Shown here one piece after another: positions 48,572-57,476 of a stretch of 64,000 nucleotides of DNA. This stretch comes from JBCBKL01 sp038521825 (lineage in GTDB: Bacteria; Pseudomonadota; Alphaproteobacteria; Rhodobacterales; Rhodobacteraceae): contig JBCBKL010000016.1 in NCBI GenBank assembly GCA_038521825.1, forward strand, positions 38,443-102,442, written 5' to 3'. Positions within the stretch are counted from its first letter, which is position 1. The number at the start of each line of letters is the position of its first letter. The position numbers were made by a program, and so were the translations under genes. The notes under the pieces were generated by a model that ran no database searches, was not told the DNA's origin, and saw only the letters and a list, made by a program, of their open reading frames with translations.

Positions 48572-49095
48572 TTCAGCGCCCCCGGTTCGGGGTGGCGCCA
48601 GACCTGCATCGGCCCAAATCGTTCGTGGGTAAAGTCGCTGTCGTAGCGCGCGCCTAAACGCTTGGCTACGCGCATCGAATTGACGTTCTGATCAGCGATC
48701 AGACTGATCAGTGTCGACCAGCCCAAGGTATCATAGGCGTGGCTCCGCGCGGCTTTGGCCGCTTCGGTAGCATAACCTTTGCCGGTCGCACCGTCGAACA
48801 GATCCCAGCCCAATTCGTTCTCCGGAAAACCTTCGGGATGCCAAAGGCCAACAATCCCGACAGGTTTCTGGGTAGCCTTTTCGACCACGGTCCATCGCCC
48901 GAAACCGCGCAAAACCCAGTGCCCGGCTTCCATAGCGAGGCTCCGCCAGCTCAGTTCGCGCGATTGCGGCCCACCGACGAATTCCGCGCGGGGCGAGGCG
49001 TAAAACCTCGCCAAAGCATCGAAATCGTCGAGGCAGGGCGGGCGAAGGATCAGCCGCTCGGTTTCGAGATTGGGTGCGGTAAAGGCTACGGTCAT
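48568..49095 (-). CDS. GNAT acetyltransferase 4 of a tandem array
   Basis: A 175-residue GNAT. It reads TAPNLETERLILRPPCLDDFDALARFYASPRAEFVGGPQSRELSW, acetyl-CoA loop DGATGKGYATEAAKAARSHAY, and LGARYDSDFTHERFGPMQVWRHPE. The start at 49095 overlaps the stop of the previous gene by 4 bases; a longer frame starting at 49125 is not needed. Confidence 0.88.
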   Translation of the reverse strand: MTVAFTAPNLETERLILRPPCLDDFDALARFYASPRAEFVGGPQSRELSWRSLAMEAGHWVLRGFGRWTVVEKATQKPVGIVGLWHPEGFPENELGWDLFDGATGKGYATEAAKAARSHAYDTLGWSTLISLIADQNVNSMRVAKRLGARYDSDFTHERFGPMQVWRHPEPGALK

Positions 49096-49616
49096 GTGTG
49101 CCTCGGATGTCGATAGACAAGGCAAGTTGAGCTCGTGTCAGGCTTTGGTGCGGCCTCGTCGAGTGTTGCGCCCAGCCGCTCAGCCAGTTTAATCGAGGCC
49201 GCATTTTCCGGGGCGATGTAGCTAACGACAGTATCCCACCCCAACGATTGGTAGGCATGGGTTACGCAGGCCTCCGCCGCTTCGCGCGCAATACCTTTGC
49301 CTTCGCTCTCCTTGTCGAAAAGCACCCAGCCGACTTCACGTTCCGCCCAACCGTGGGGATACCAATGCCCGACCATACCGAGGGGTGCGTTGTCATCCTG
49401 GCGGGTGACGACAAACATGCCAAACCCGTGGATGGCCCAATGACCGATATTGGTCGCAAAGTGCCGCCACGCGGTCTTGGGCGTCATCGGCCCACCAGTG
49501 AATATGGCCCGATCTGAACAAAAGTACTGCGAGAACCGGGGCCAGTCGGCAGGTTGGAACCCGCGCAGGCGTAGACGCTCTGTGTTCAGTGTTGGGACGC
49601 CGTGCAATGCGATCAT
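49092..49616 (-). CDS. GNAT acetyltransferase 3 of a tandem array
   Basis: A 174-residue GNAT. It has TLNTERLRLRGFQPADWPRFSQYFCSDRAIFTGGPMTPKTAW, the loop KESEGKGIAREAAEACVTHAY and LGATLDEAAPKPDTSSTCLVYRHPR. Its ATG overlaps the previous stop (ATGA). The repeated GGP element and the conserved C-terminal YRHP show that copies 3-6 derive from recent duplications of one type. Confidence 0.88.
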   Translation of the reverse strand: MIALHGVPTLNTERLRLRGFQPADWPRFSQYFCSDRAIFTGGPMTPKTAWRHFATNIGHWAIHGFGMFVVTRQDDNAPLGMVGHWYPHGWAEREVGWVLFDKESEGKGIAREAAEACVTHAYQSLGWDTVVSYIAPENAASIKLAERLGATLDEAAPKPDTSSTCLVYRHPRHT

Positions 49617-50113
49617 TGCGGCCTCCTATGGCGGAAAACCACGTCGACATCGTCGTATTTCGCTGCGTCAGGGTCGAGAACCGCGCCCAGCCGTTTTGCA
49701 AGCGTGATCGAGCGAGCATTGCGATGGTCGATATAGCTGACGAGTGAGGTGGGCCGGATCGCCGCCCAAGTGTAATCTAGGGCCAGGCTCGCGCCTTCAT
49801 AAGCGATGCCGCGCCCTTCAAAGCCGTCAAAAAGGATCCAGCCGAGCTCAAGTTCGGGGAAGTGCGGCGGTTGAGTGACGGACACTTGCCCCGCCAAGGT
49901 ACCCTCAACATCGATCGCCCAGCTGCCTGTGCCATTCAGCGCCCACGATCCGACCTCGGAAGCAAAGCCATACCAGGCATGCGTGCGGTTCTCTGGCTTG
50001 TCGATGTGTTCGGCGCGTTGCGACTGGAAGAAGGTCCAGAACGTCTCCATGTCGCTCATCACATGCGGGCGCAGGCGGACGCGGTCGCCGGATATGACGG
50101 GCGCAGTCGTCAT
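49613..50113 (-). CDS. GNAT acetyltransferase 2 of a tandem array
   Basis: A 166-residue GNAT from ATG 50113. It has VRLRPHVMSDMETFWTFFQSQRAEHIDKPENRTHAWYGF, loop GFEGRGIAYEGASLALDYTW and LGAVLDPDAAKYDDVDVVFRHRRPQ. It is the most divergent member (HIDKP replaces the GGP element). A much longer frame to 50341 runs antisense through the next gene and is rejected. Coupled at both ends. Confidence 0.86.
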   Translation of the reverse strand: MTTAPVISGDRVRLRPHVMSDMETFWTFFQSQRAEHIDKPENRTHAWYGFASEVGSWALNGTGSWAIDVEGTLAGQVSVTQPPHFPELELGWILFDGFEGRGIAYEGASLALDYTWAAIRPTSLVSYIDHRNARSITLAKRLGAVLDPDAAKYDDVDVVFRHRRPQ

Positions 50114-50622
50114 GCCGTCACCCCCGCGTGCAGACGGTAGGTGATCGAACCCGCGTACCATTCCGGCGGCTCGTCCGACGTCAGTTCGGCCCCGATACGT
50201 TCGGCAATGCGGCACGCGCCGTGATTGTCTGGCATGATGCGGATGATCAACTCTGGCCAGCCCAGCTCGCTCAGCAGATGGTGTTTCACCGCCAGCGCGG
50301 CTTCGGTCGCATAGCCGTGCCCTTCGGCCGCGCCGTCCCACAAAGTCCAGGTTAATTCCGGCGGGTCGCTGTGGTCGATGGCCAAAGGCCCCGCATGCCC
50401 GATGGGTTCACAATCCCTGGTGATGACATAGCGCCCAAAACCACGGATCGCCCAATGCCCGATCATAGATGAAAATTTTTCAAAGGCTTGTGGCGCGGTG
50501 AACGGCCCGCGTACGAAATGCGACCGCTTGCTGGCGCAATAATCTGTGTAAGCAGGCAGGTCCGAAGGCACGGGTTGGCGCAGCGTTAACCGCTTGGTGG
50601 TGAGGGTCGGGGAAGCAATCAC
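50110..50622 (-). CDS. GNAT acetyltransferase 1 of a tandem array
   Basis: A 170-residue GNAT starting with GTG (50622), overlapping the NIPSNAP stop (GTGA). It reads SPTLTTKRLTLRQPVPSDLPAYTDYCASKRSHFVRGPFTAPQAFE and the loop AAEGHGYATEAALAVKHHLL, then IGAELTSDEPPEWYAGSITYRLHAG. It is the first of six adjacent GNATs in the ffh transcript. Confidence 0.88.
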   Translation of the reverse strand: MIASPTLTTKRLTLRQPVPSDLPAYTDYCASKRSHFVRGPFTAPQAFEKFSSMIGHWAIRGFGRYVITRDCEPIGHAGPLAIDHSDPPELTWTLWDGAAEGHGYATEAALAVKHHLLSELGWPELIIRIMPDNHGACRIAERIGAELTSDEPPEWYAGSITYRLHAGVTA

Positions 50623-50951
50623 AGGCCCAGCTCCTCCACGGTCGCGCCCTCAAGAACGGGACGGGTGAAGGAGCGGTCGTAGCGGCGGATGCATTTTGTG
50701 CGCTCGGCATGGGCGTAGGCGCGCCGGCACTCCGCATCCTCCCACATCTTCGTGCGATAGGATTCGTAATCGGCGAGGCTCGGGAAGGAGAAGTGGCAAT
50801 AGGCGATATCGCTCGGCCCTTCATGGGGCAGATGATAGCCGTGATGCGTGCCGCCTAGCTTTGTCACCAGGTAGATCCACGCCTTCGCGTAGACCTCGAA
50901 CGCGGCGAGCTGATTGGGGTCGATCTCGTATCGGACGGTGCAGGAGATCAT
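50619..50951 (-). CDS. NIPSNAP family protein
   Basis: A 110-residue alpha-beta barrel-type protein. It begins MISCTVRYEIDPNQLAAFEVYAKAWIYLVTKLGGTHHGYHLPHEGPSDIAY, typical of the NIPSNAP family, with FSFPSLADYESYRTKMWEDAECRRAYAHAE following. Its ATG overlaps the ffh stop (ATGA). No activity assigned. It links ffh to the GNAT array. Confidence 0.82.
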   Translation of the reverse strand: MISCTVRYEIDPNQLAAFEVYAKAWIYLVTKLGGTHHGYHLPHEGPSDIAYCHFSFPSLADYESYRTKMWEDAECRRAYAHAERTKCIRRYDRSFTRPVLEGATVEELGL

Positions 50952-52441
50952 TTCTTCTTCCCGAAACCGGAGAGACCTGGCGGCAGGCTCATGCCGCCGC
51001 CCAAACCGGGCAGGCCACCGGGCATCTTGCCGCCCATTTGTTTAGCCGCCGCTTCAAGCTGCTTTGAATCCATTCCGGTCATGTCGGGCATCCCCTTGCC
51101 CATCATTGCCTTCATGGCCTGCTTCATCATTCCGCCTTTGCCCTTGCCGAGCTTCTTCATCATATCCGACATCTGGCGGTGCATCTTGAGCAGCTTGTTT
51201 AGGTCGCTGACCTCCATGCCCGACCCGGCGGCGATGCGTTTCTTGCGGCTAGCCTGCAGGACCTGAGGTGCGGCTCGTTCCTTTTTTGTCATCGACTGGA
51301 TCATGGCGATCTGCTGCTTGAGGATCTTGTCGTCGAACCCGGCATCCGCCACCTGCTTGGACAGCTTCCCCATACCGGGCATCATGCCCATCATGCCTTC
51401 CATGCCGCCCATCTTGATCATCTGTTCAAGCTGCATCTTCAGGTCATTCATATTGAACTGACCCTTGGCCATGCGGCGCATCATCTTTTCGGCCTGTTCG
51501 GCCTCGATGGTTTCCTGCGCCTTTTCGACAAGGCTGACGATATCGCCCATGCCGAGGATGCGGCCCGCGATCCGATCAGGTTCGAATGTCTCTATCGCGT
51601 CCATCTTTTCGCCGAGACCCACAAACTTGATGGGCTTGCCGGTGACGGCCTTCATCGAAAGTGCTGCACCGCCGCGCCCGTCACCATCCATCCGGGTGAG
51701 GACGACGCCCGTGACGCCAATCTTGTCGTCGAATTCGGTTGCGACGTTCACGGCGTCCTGACCCGTCAGGCCGTCAACCACCAGCAGGGTTTCACGTGGG
51801 TTGGCGACATCGCGCACTGCGGCGGCCTGCGCGATCAATTCCTGGTCGATGTGCAGCCGCCCGGCAGTGTCCAGCATATAGACGTCATACCCGCCGAGGG
51901 CGGCCTGCGTCTTGGCCCGCTTTGCGATGGCGACCGGATCCTCGCCCTTGACGATGGGCAGGGTGTCGACGCCGATCTGCGCACCAAGAATGGCCAGCTG
52001 TTCCATCGCGGCAGGCCGGTTGACGTCGAGCGAGGCCATGAGCACACGTTTGCCGTCTTTCTCGGTCAGGCGCTTGGCCAGCTTTGCGGTCGTCGTGGTC
52101 TTACCGGAACCCTGCAGACCGACCATGAGGATCGGTGCTGGGGGATTGTCGATCTTGAGCGCGCCGGGTTCGCCTTCTCCTTTAAGGGTCTCGACCAGCG
52201 CATCGTGGACTATCTTGACCACCTGCTGGCCCGGCGTAATGGATTTGGTGACCGCCTGTCCTGTCGCCTCTTCTTGCACCCGCTTGATAAAATCGCGGGC
52301 CACCGGCAGCGAAACGTCCGCTTCAAGCAGGGCAACGCGGACTTCGCGCAGGGCTGTTTTCACGTCCTCTTCGGACAGTGCGCCCTGTTTCGTCAGGCGA
52401 TCAAATACGCCGGACAGGCGTTCGGACAGACTTTCAAACAT
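50948..52441 (-). CDS. ffh: Signal recognition particle protein Ffh
   Basis: A 497-residue GTPase that targets membrane proteins. The ATG at 52441 has AGGAGCC upstream; a longer frame adds a non-homologous extension and is rejected. Domains: N (FESLSERLSGVFDRLTKQGALSEEDVKTALREVRVALLEADV), G with GLQGSGKTTTTAKLA, DTAGR and TRMDGDGRGG, and a Met-rich M domain (GMEGMMGMMPGMGK ... MMKKLGKGKGGMMKQAMKAMM). It heads a translationally coupled run to the chorismate mutase. Confidence 0.97.
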   Translation of the reverse strand: MFESLSERLSGVFDRLTKQGALSEEDVKTALREVRVALLEADVSLPVARDFIKRVQEEATGQAVTKSITPGQQVVKIVHDALVETLKGEGEPGALKIDNPPAPILMVGLQGSGKTTTTAKLAKRLTEKDGKRVLMASLDVNRPAAMEQLAILGAQIGVDTLPIVKGEDPVAIAKRAKTQAALGGYDVYMLDTAGRLHIDQELIAQAAAVRDVANPRETLLVVDGLTGQDAVNVATEFDDKIGVTGVVLTRMDGDGRGGAALSMKAVTGKPIKFVGLGEKMDAIETFEPDRIAGRILGMGDIVSLVEKAQETIEAEQAEKMMRRMAKGQFNMNDLKMQLEQMIKMGGMEGMMGMMPGMGKLSKQVADAGFDDKILKQQIAMIQSMTKKERAAPQVLQASRKKRIAAGSGMEVSDLNKLLKMHRQMSDMMKKLGKGKGGMMKQAMKAMMGKGMPDMTGMDSKQLEAAAKQMGGKMPGGLPGLGGGMSLPPGLSGFGKKK

Positions 52442-52692
52442 GGGCCGGCTCCTTTGACCGTTGACGTTTGCCCCTAAGGTAAGAAGAGGCGGTTCAAACC
52501 ACAAACGCCCCCGTGGGCGCAACGCGCTGACGGAGGGCGATCCCCAAAAAGCGGGGACCGGAAGGCAAAAGCTTTCCGGTGTTGAGCGAGCCGATAGGCG
52601 TTTGTCTGCCATGAGTCAAGCGGCGGCAGCGCCAGTCGCAGGGATCGCAAAAAATCGCTAAGCTCCATGGAGATTGATCAGGGAGGGATCAC

Positions 52693-53121
52693 ATGTCCGA
52701 TATTCATAAAGGAACCTGCTTTTGCGGCGCGGTCGAGGTAGAGGCGACGGGAGAGCCTGCCGGGATGGGGTATTGCCATTGCGACAGTTGCCGCCACTGG
52801 TCAGCCGGGCCGGTCAACGGCTTCACGCTATGGCCACCTGAGAACGTGCGCATCACCAAAGGTCAGGAGCACGTCGCGACCTACAACAAGACCCCCAACA
52901 GCGACCGTAAATGGTGCGCCAAATGCGGTGGCCATCTGATGGCCGGTCATCCGGGGCTTAATCTGACTGATGTCTATGCTGCCATATTACCGTCCGTCGA
53001 CTTTCAGCCCGGTTTGCATGTGAACTACGCAGAGACCGTGCTGCCCATGAAGGATGGGCTTCCCAAGATGAAGGATTTCCCTGCGGAGTTCGGCGGCTCG
53101 GGTGAAACTGTGCCAGAATAG
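52693..53121 (+). CDS. GFA family protein (glutathione-dependent formaldehyde-activating enzyme/CENP-V type)
   Basis: A 142-residue zinc-binding protein with CFCGAVEVEATG, YCHCDSCRHWSAGPVNGFTLW and WCAKCGGHLMAGH: the cysteine set of the GFA family. Family members bind glutathione adducts, but the formaldehyde activity is disputed; I call only the family. It begins at ATG 52693 (GGGAGGGATCAC upstream). A possible link to C1 oxidation genes at the start of the window is speculative. Confidence 0.88.
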   Translation: MSDIHKGTCFCGAVEVEATGEPAGMGYCHCDSCRHWSAGPVNGFTLWPPENVRITKGQEHVATYNKTPNSDRKWCAKCGGHLMAGHPGLNLTDVYAAILPSVDFQPGLHVNYAETVLPMKDGLPKMKDFPAEFGGSGETVPE

Positions 53122-53122
53122 G

Positions 53123-53602
53123 TCAGACCGACTTTCGGATCCCGCGCAGGTCGGCCAGCCATGCGTTGATGGTCTGAACAGCGTGTGCCGGGCCATTCCC
53201 GGAAACGAAGGCTTCGACCAGGGGGTGGCGACCTGCGGCCTTGCCCCGGTCAAAAATCAGGACCGGGCGGCTGGTATCGTCCAGCCGCTGCAACTCGGCT
53301 TCGGAGAGGTCGGCCAGTGGATGAACTCTCCTTGAGTACCCGAACAGGGTCTGCCGTTGCAGCGTGACCGTTCCGGCGTAGGCATCAAAGATCGCCTGGT
53401 CACGCTTGATGATGATCGCGAACATCAATAGCGGGATGCCGGCGCCGACGCCTATTGCCACTAGACCGTGGACCTGCCCGTCAAAAATCAGGGCCAGCCC
53501 AGTTGCGGCAAAGGCGATGATGCAGACGATCAGAAAGCCACCGGTGATCCAAGGCGCGTGGCTGAGGATCAGTTGTGACGGCAGGTTTCGCACGATGGTC
53601 AT
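53123..53602 (-). CDS. Hypothetical membrane protein with PH-like domain
   Basis: A 159-residue protein with two transmembrane helices (residues about 20-42 and 46-65) followed by a soluble domain (FDAYAGTVTLQRQTLFGYSRRVHPLADLSEAELQRLDDTSRPVLIFDRG) of the kind seen in bacterial PH-domain proteins. It converges on the GFA gene with one base between the two stop codons. Function unknown. Confidence 0.6.
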   Translation of the reverse strand: MTIVRNLPSQLILSHAPWITGGFLIVCIIAFAATGLALIFDGQVHGLVAIGVGAGIPLLMFAIIIKRDQAIFDAYAGTVTLQRQTLFGYSRRVHPLADLSEAELQRLDDTSRPVLIFDRGKAAGRHPLVEAFVSGNGPAHAVQTINAWLADLRGIRKSV

Positions 53603-53643
53603 GGGGCAAAGCCTAGGCCTTGCCCCGATATACTGTCAAAACT

Positions 53644-54216
53644 TCAGGCAGCCAGCTTTTCGATCTGGGTCTTCGCCTCTGCGATTGCGGTTTCGCTTTG
53701 GGCCATGACGCGGTCGGCCGCGATCACTTCAATATCTGTGATCCCCATGAAGCCCAGGACATGTCGCAAGTATCCGCTGGCAAAGTCGATGTCACTGCCC
53801 ACTGGCGTTCCGCCTGAGGCGACCGCGATGATCGCGCGTTTGCCTTGCAACAATCCCACCGGACCGTCCTCAGTATAGCTGAATGTGACGCCAACGCGTG
53901 CGACCAGATCAATCCATGCCTTCAGGCTGGCCGGAATACCGAAGTTGTAGATTGGCACACCGATCACGATTGTGTCGGCCTGTTTCAATTCATCAACCAG
54001 CGCGTCAGACAGGGCGAGCTGATCGCGTTGCATCTCGTCACGATTATCAGCGGGTGTGAAATTCGCACCAATCCAGTCTTCCGTGATTTGCGGCACGGCG
54101 TCGGTCAGATCGCGGCGGATGACATCGCCGCCCATTTTGGCCACGATGTCGGTGCTGAGGTCGCGGGTGATCGAGCCGTCGATGCGGGCGGAGCTGTCGA
54201 TATGAAGAATAGTCAT
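53644..54216 (-). CDS. azoR: FMN-dependent NADH-azoreductase
   Basis: A 190-residue flavodoxin-like reductase. It has MTILHIDSSARIDGSITRDLS, the FMN loop PIYNFGIPASLKAWIDLVARVGVTFSY and AIIAVASGGTPVGSDIDFASGYLRHVLGFMGI. It reduces quinones or azo compounds. A LysR regulator lies divergently 114 bases away and may control it, the usual arrangement for azoR. Confidence 0.9.
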   Translation of the reverse strand: MTILHIDSSARIDGSITRDLSTDIVAKMGGDVIRRDLTDAVPQITEDWIGANFTPADNRDEMQRDQLALSDALVDELKQADTIVIGVPIYNFGIPASLKAWIDLVARVGVTFSYTEDGPVGLLQGKRAIIAVASGGTPVGSDIDFASGYLRHVLGFMGITDIEVIAADRVMAQSETAIAEAKTQIEKLAA

Positions 54217-54330
54217 GTTCGGGTCCTTTGAGTTCGGATTGCGTTCTGTGACCCGAAAGATGGATCTTGCATAAATGAACGCAATTGTCGATTAAGAACA
54301 TATATTGTGATCTGATGCACAGGTGGGCAA

Positions 54331-55209
54331 ATGGATAACTGGGATGAGATTAAGACGGCTTATCAGGTCGCCCGCATGGGCACCGTAAGCGGAGCGGCCG
54401 AGATTTTGGGCGTCCACCACGCGACCGTCATTCGCCACATTGATGCGCTAGAAGGCAGCCTTGGGATCAAGCTTTTCCAGCGCCACGCGCGTGGCTACAC
54501 CCCCACCGAGGCGGGCGATGACCTTTTTCGCGTAGCGCAGGCCACCGACGATCAGTTCAGCCAGCTTATCGGCAGGATCAAAGGACGCGGCAACGATGTC
54601 TCCGGCGAATTGGTCGTGACCTCACTTGTCAGTCTCGCACCGCGCATGGCGCCCGCACTGGCCGAGTTTCAGCAGAGTCATCCAGAGGTTACAATCAGGT
54701 ACCTGACCGGCGAGCGTCTGTTTCGCCTTGAATACGGTGAGGCGCATGTTGCGATCCGCGCAGGAAATGCACCGGACCAGCCGGACAACGTGGTTCAACC
54801 CTTCGTCAGGCAAAGCATGGGGCTCTTTGCCTCCCGCCGATATGTTGACAGCAATGGTCTCCCGACCACCGTCGAGGATTGTCAGAACCATCGCTTTGTC
54901 GGACCGGATAACGAGGACAACAAGGCGCCATTCAACCGGTGGCTGAAAGGGCATGTGCCTCGTGACAATGTCGCGTTCCGGGCCACTGATGTGCGGACCA
55001 TAGAAAGCGCGATCTTGTCGGGTGCGGGTATCGGCTTCATGCCGATCCTCGAGGCTCGCCAGAACCCGGACCTTGTTGAGGTGCTCGAGGCAAGGGATGA
55101 TTGGGCGGCACCGCTCTGGCTGGTGACGCATGTCGATCTGCATCGCACAACCAAAGTGCAGACCTTTCTGACGTTTCTGAAAGATCGGGCCAAGGACTGG
55201 CAGGTATGA
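54331..55209 (+). CDS. LysR family transcriptional regulator
   Basis: A 292-residue LysR protein: helix-turn-helix MDNWDEIKTAYQVARMGTVSGAAEILGVHHATVIRHIDALEGSLGIKLFQRHARGYTPTEAG and a C-terminal ligand domain. It is divergent from azoR and overlaps the EamA gene by 4 bases (ATGA). It probably controls azoR in response to an electrophile or quinone. The permease could be a co-regulated exporter. Confidence 0.87.
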   Translation: MDNWDEIKTAYQVARMGTVSGAAEILGVHHATVIRHIDALEGSLGIKLFQRHARGYTPTEAGDDLFRVAQATDDQFSQLIGRIKGRGNDVSGELVVTSLVSLAPRMAPALAEFQQSHPEVTIRYLTGERLFRLEYGEAHVAIRAGNAPDQPDNVVQPFVRQSMGLFASRRYVDSNGLPTTVEDCQNHRFVGPDNEDNKAPFNRWLKGHVPRDNVAFRATDVRTIESAILSGAGIGFMPILEARQNPDLVEVLEARDDWAAPLWLVTHVDLHRTTKVQTFLTFLKDRAKDWQV

Positions 55210-56111
55210 GCCCTGCCGCCCAGGGTCACGCGGCGATGCTGCTGTTTTCGGCCCTTGTGGCGGGGTCGTTCTCGCTTGGGGCCATGGCGGCAAACGAAAT
55301 TGCGCCGGCGGCTTTGAACGCCGCGCGGTTCTGGGTCGCAGCCTGCGTTATCTGCGTCGCAACGCTCGCCACCGGTGGCATCTCCAAAAGCGCTCTTCAA
55401 GCGCCCTGGCGATACCTTGTGCTAGGCGGTCTTTTCGCGACCTATTTCGTCCTGATGTTCGAGGGCCTTAAAACCGCGCCCCCGGTCAGCGCCGCAGCGG
55501 TCTTTACCCTTACTCCAGTTCTGGCGGGTTTATTCGGTTGGGTGTTGCTCAGGCAGATCACAACCCCGCGGATGGCATTGGCACTGAGCATCGGTGCGAT
55601 CGGCGCGCTCTGGGTTATCTTCCGGGCCGACCTTTCGGCCCTCGTGGCGTTTCGGGTTGGGCAGGGAGAGGTGATCTATTTCTTTGGCTGCGTCAGCCAC
55701 GCAATCTACACACCCATGGTGCGCAAGCTGAACCGGGGCGAACGGCCTGTTGTCTTCACCCTGGGTATGCTTGTGGCAGGCGGGCTGCTGCTGTCGCTTT
55801 ACGGATGGTCCGACATCCGGGGCACCGATTGGGTCAACCTGCCGCGCATCGTCTGGATCACGATCATATACGTGTCGATTTTCGCCAGCGCGGCGACCTT
55901 CGTCTTGCTGCAGTTCGCAACCCTGCGCCTGCCTAGCGCAAAGGTCATGGCTTACACCTATCTTACGCCCAGCTGGGTTATTCTGTGGGAGGTCGGTTTA
56001 GGTAACGAGGTACCGCCGGTGTTGGTATTGGCCGGCGTGGCGCTGACCATCGCAGCCCTGCTGATGCTGTTGCGGGACGAAGAACGCGAAACTGTTACAC
56101 AAGCGGGTTAG
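55206..56111 (+). CDS. EamA/DMT family transporter
   Basis: A 301-residue membrane protein with ten predicted helices, starting at the ATG inside the LysR stop. It has the duplicated EamA layout (AALNAARFWVAACVICVATLA ... APPVSAAAVFTLTPVLAGLFGWVLLRQITTPRMALALSIGAIGALWV). It probably exports a small metabolite. A longer upstream frame starting at 55101 is not used because it overlaps LysR by 109 bases. Confidence 0.85.
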   Translation: MSPAAQGHAAMLLFSALVAGSFSLGAMAANEIAPAALNAARFWVAACVICVATLATGGISKSALQAPWRYLVLGGLFATYFVLMFEGLKTAPPVSAAAVFTLTPVLAGLFGWVLLRQITTPRMALALSIGAIGALWVIFRADLSALVAFRVGQGEVIYFFGCVSHAIYTPMVRKLNRGERPVVFTLGMLVAGGLLLSLYGWSDIRGTDWVNLPRIVWITIIYVSIFASAATFVLLQFATLRLPSAKVMAYTYLTPSWVILWEVGLGNEVPPVLVLAGVALTIAALLMLLRDEERETVTQAG

Positions 56112-56120
56112 GCGCAGGCC

Positions 56121-56951
56121 ATGACAATTGAGATCGTGATCCTATTCCCTAATCGTGGATCGGGCGTCGTAATCGCTCCCGCCGGATTGTCCACGCCGGC
56201 GGCACGCAGCCTCGGGGTAAAGGTCGAAGGCGCAGCGCGCGAAGACCTGTCCTGCGCCGCCTCAGGTCAGACTGTCATGCAACTGACGCCGAAAGCCGAG
56301 ACGATCCGCCTGACATACGCTTACGAAGCCACCGCGGTTTCGTATCCGGACGCGATGTTCGAACACCGCGACAGCCGATACACCCGCGCTGCTGACGACC
56401 TTGCTGCAGACGCCCGCCGCTTTTCGAACGCAGAGGATCTTGTGGCCTACGTGACAGGTCTGTTCACCTATGGGCATGTCGACAAGAGGTTTTATGAAGA
56501 TCGGGATGCCATGCCCCAGCTCTGCGCGATGACGACCGGCTCCTGCGTCGACATCAACGCATATCTGGTGGCAGCCGCCCGGGCGGCTGGCATCGAAGCG
56601 GGATACGTCACGGGATATTTCATCCCGGCCGAGAAGCGAACCTCAACCACTGATATGCACTGCTGGGTCGCCACCCGGCAGAATAGCGGCGTTCAGCACT
56701 GGGATATTGCCCACCACCTCAAGATGGGTACGCGCGACATCCAGCCGAGCCTCAACCCAAAACCCGGGGTGCGCGTGGCTGTATCACACTCGATGGGTTG
56801 GTTCGTACCCGAGCTGGGAATGATGGATGCAAAGCTGCTGGCAGAACCTGTCTGGATACTGGAGGACGGATCGTTCGAGCGGCCGGCACTGACGATCAAG
56901 CTGCAAGGCTTTGACGCGCTTTCCGCAGCCCAGAACCTCGAACGAGTTTAG
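56121..56951 (+). CDS. Transglutaminase-like family protein
   Basis: A 276-residue protein. The catalytic triad is visible: the cysteine in MTTGSCVDINAYLVAAARAAG (with DINAY), the histidine in SSTTDMHCWVATRQ and the aspartate in HWDIAHHLK. The N-terminal beta domain precedes it. The substrate is unknown; such proteins are peptidase-like enzymes. It follows the EamA gene by 9 bases. Confidence 0.82.
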   Translation: MTIEIVILFPNRGSGVVIAPAGLSTPAARSLGVKVEGAAREDLSCAASGQTVMQLTPKAETIRLTYAYEATAVSYPDAMFEHRDSRYTRAADDLAADARRFSNAEDLVAYVTGLFTYGHVDKRFYEDRDAMPQLCAMTTGSCVDINAYLVAAARAAGIEAGYVTGYFIPAEKRTSTTDMHCWVATRQNSGVQHWDIAHHLKMGTRDIQPSLNPKPGVRVAVSHSMGWFVPELGMMDAKLLAEPVWILEDGSFERPALTIKLQGFDALSAAQNLERV

Positions 56952-57021
56952 GGGAAAGCGGCAAGGACTCTCCCCGTTCGCGACCCAATGGCGGATGATA
57001 CGACCCAGGCGACCATAGGGT

Positions 57022-57114
57022 ATGGGGGTACACATGGGTCTTATGTCATCTGAATTTGTTTTTCTTATACTGCTTCTTGCACTTTTCATGATCACCGGTG
57101 GCTTGCTCGGCTAA
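57022..57114 (+). CDS. 30-residue single-pass membrane peptide
   Basis: A short frame with in-frame ATGs at 57022, 57034 and 57043. The 57034 start has GGGGG upstream. The product MGVHMGLMSSEFVFLILLLA continues LFMITGGLLG, one membrane helix. It ends overlapping the stop of the convergent ArsR gene (57111). The evidence is weak. Confidence 0.3.
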   Translation: MGVHMGLMSSEFVFLILLLALFMITGGLLG

Positions 57115-57437
57115 TCGATCAAATCTTCTTTGGCGAGAAAGGCTTCAAAAGCATCGAGGTTGACGGGTTCGAACTGACCGAAACCCTGCATCCAGACCGA
57201 GGCCACCCGCATCGCATCGGGCTCCAGCTTGCACCATTTGACGCGCCCGCGCTTTTCCTGCGCGATCAGTCCGGCGCGGGTCAGGATGCCGAGATGCTTG
57301 GAAATCGCTGCAAGGGACATTTCGAATGGTTCAGCCACGTCGGTCACCGCCATGTCGTCCTCAAGCAACATGGTGAGGATCGCGCGGCGGGTCGGGTCTG
57401 CGATGGCCGAAAAAACCTGATCGAGCTGGTCTGACAT
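57111..57437 (-). CDS. ArsR family transcriptional regulator
   Basis: A 108-residue winged-helix protein. It begins MSDQLDQVFSAIADPTRRAILTMLLEDDMAVTDVAEPFEMSLAAISKHLGILTRAGLIAQEKRGRVKWCKLEP. This is the subgroup without a clear metal-binding CVCXXC. An ATG five codons earlier (57452) is equally possible. No obvious target gene is adjacent. Confidence 0.85.
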   Translation of the reverse strand: MSDQLDQVFSAIADPTRRAILTMLLEDDMAVTDVAEPFEMSLAAISKHLGILTRAGLIAQEKRGRVKWCKLEPDAMRVASVWMQGFGQFEPVNLDAFEAFLAKEDLID

Positions 57438-57476
57438 CCTGCTGTCATACAAAGCGACGGGTCGCCTGAAAAGTTC

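Noticed and set aside
50114..50341. N-terminal extension of GNAT copy 2
   Set aside because: It lies within the preceding GNAT gene in another frame; ATG 50113 overlaps the stop as in the rest of the array.
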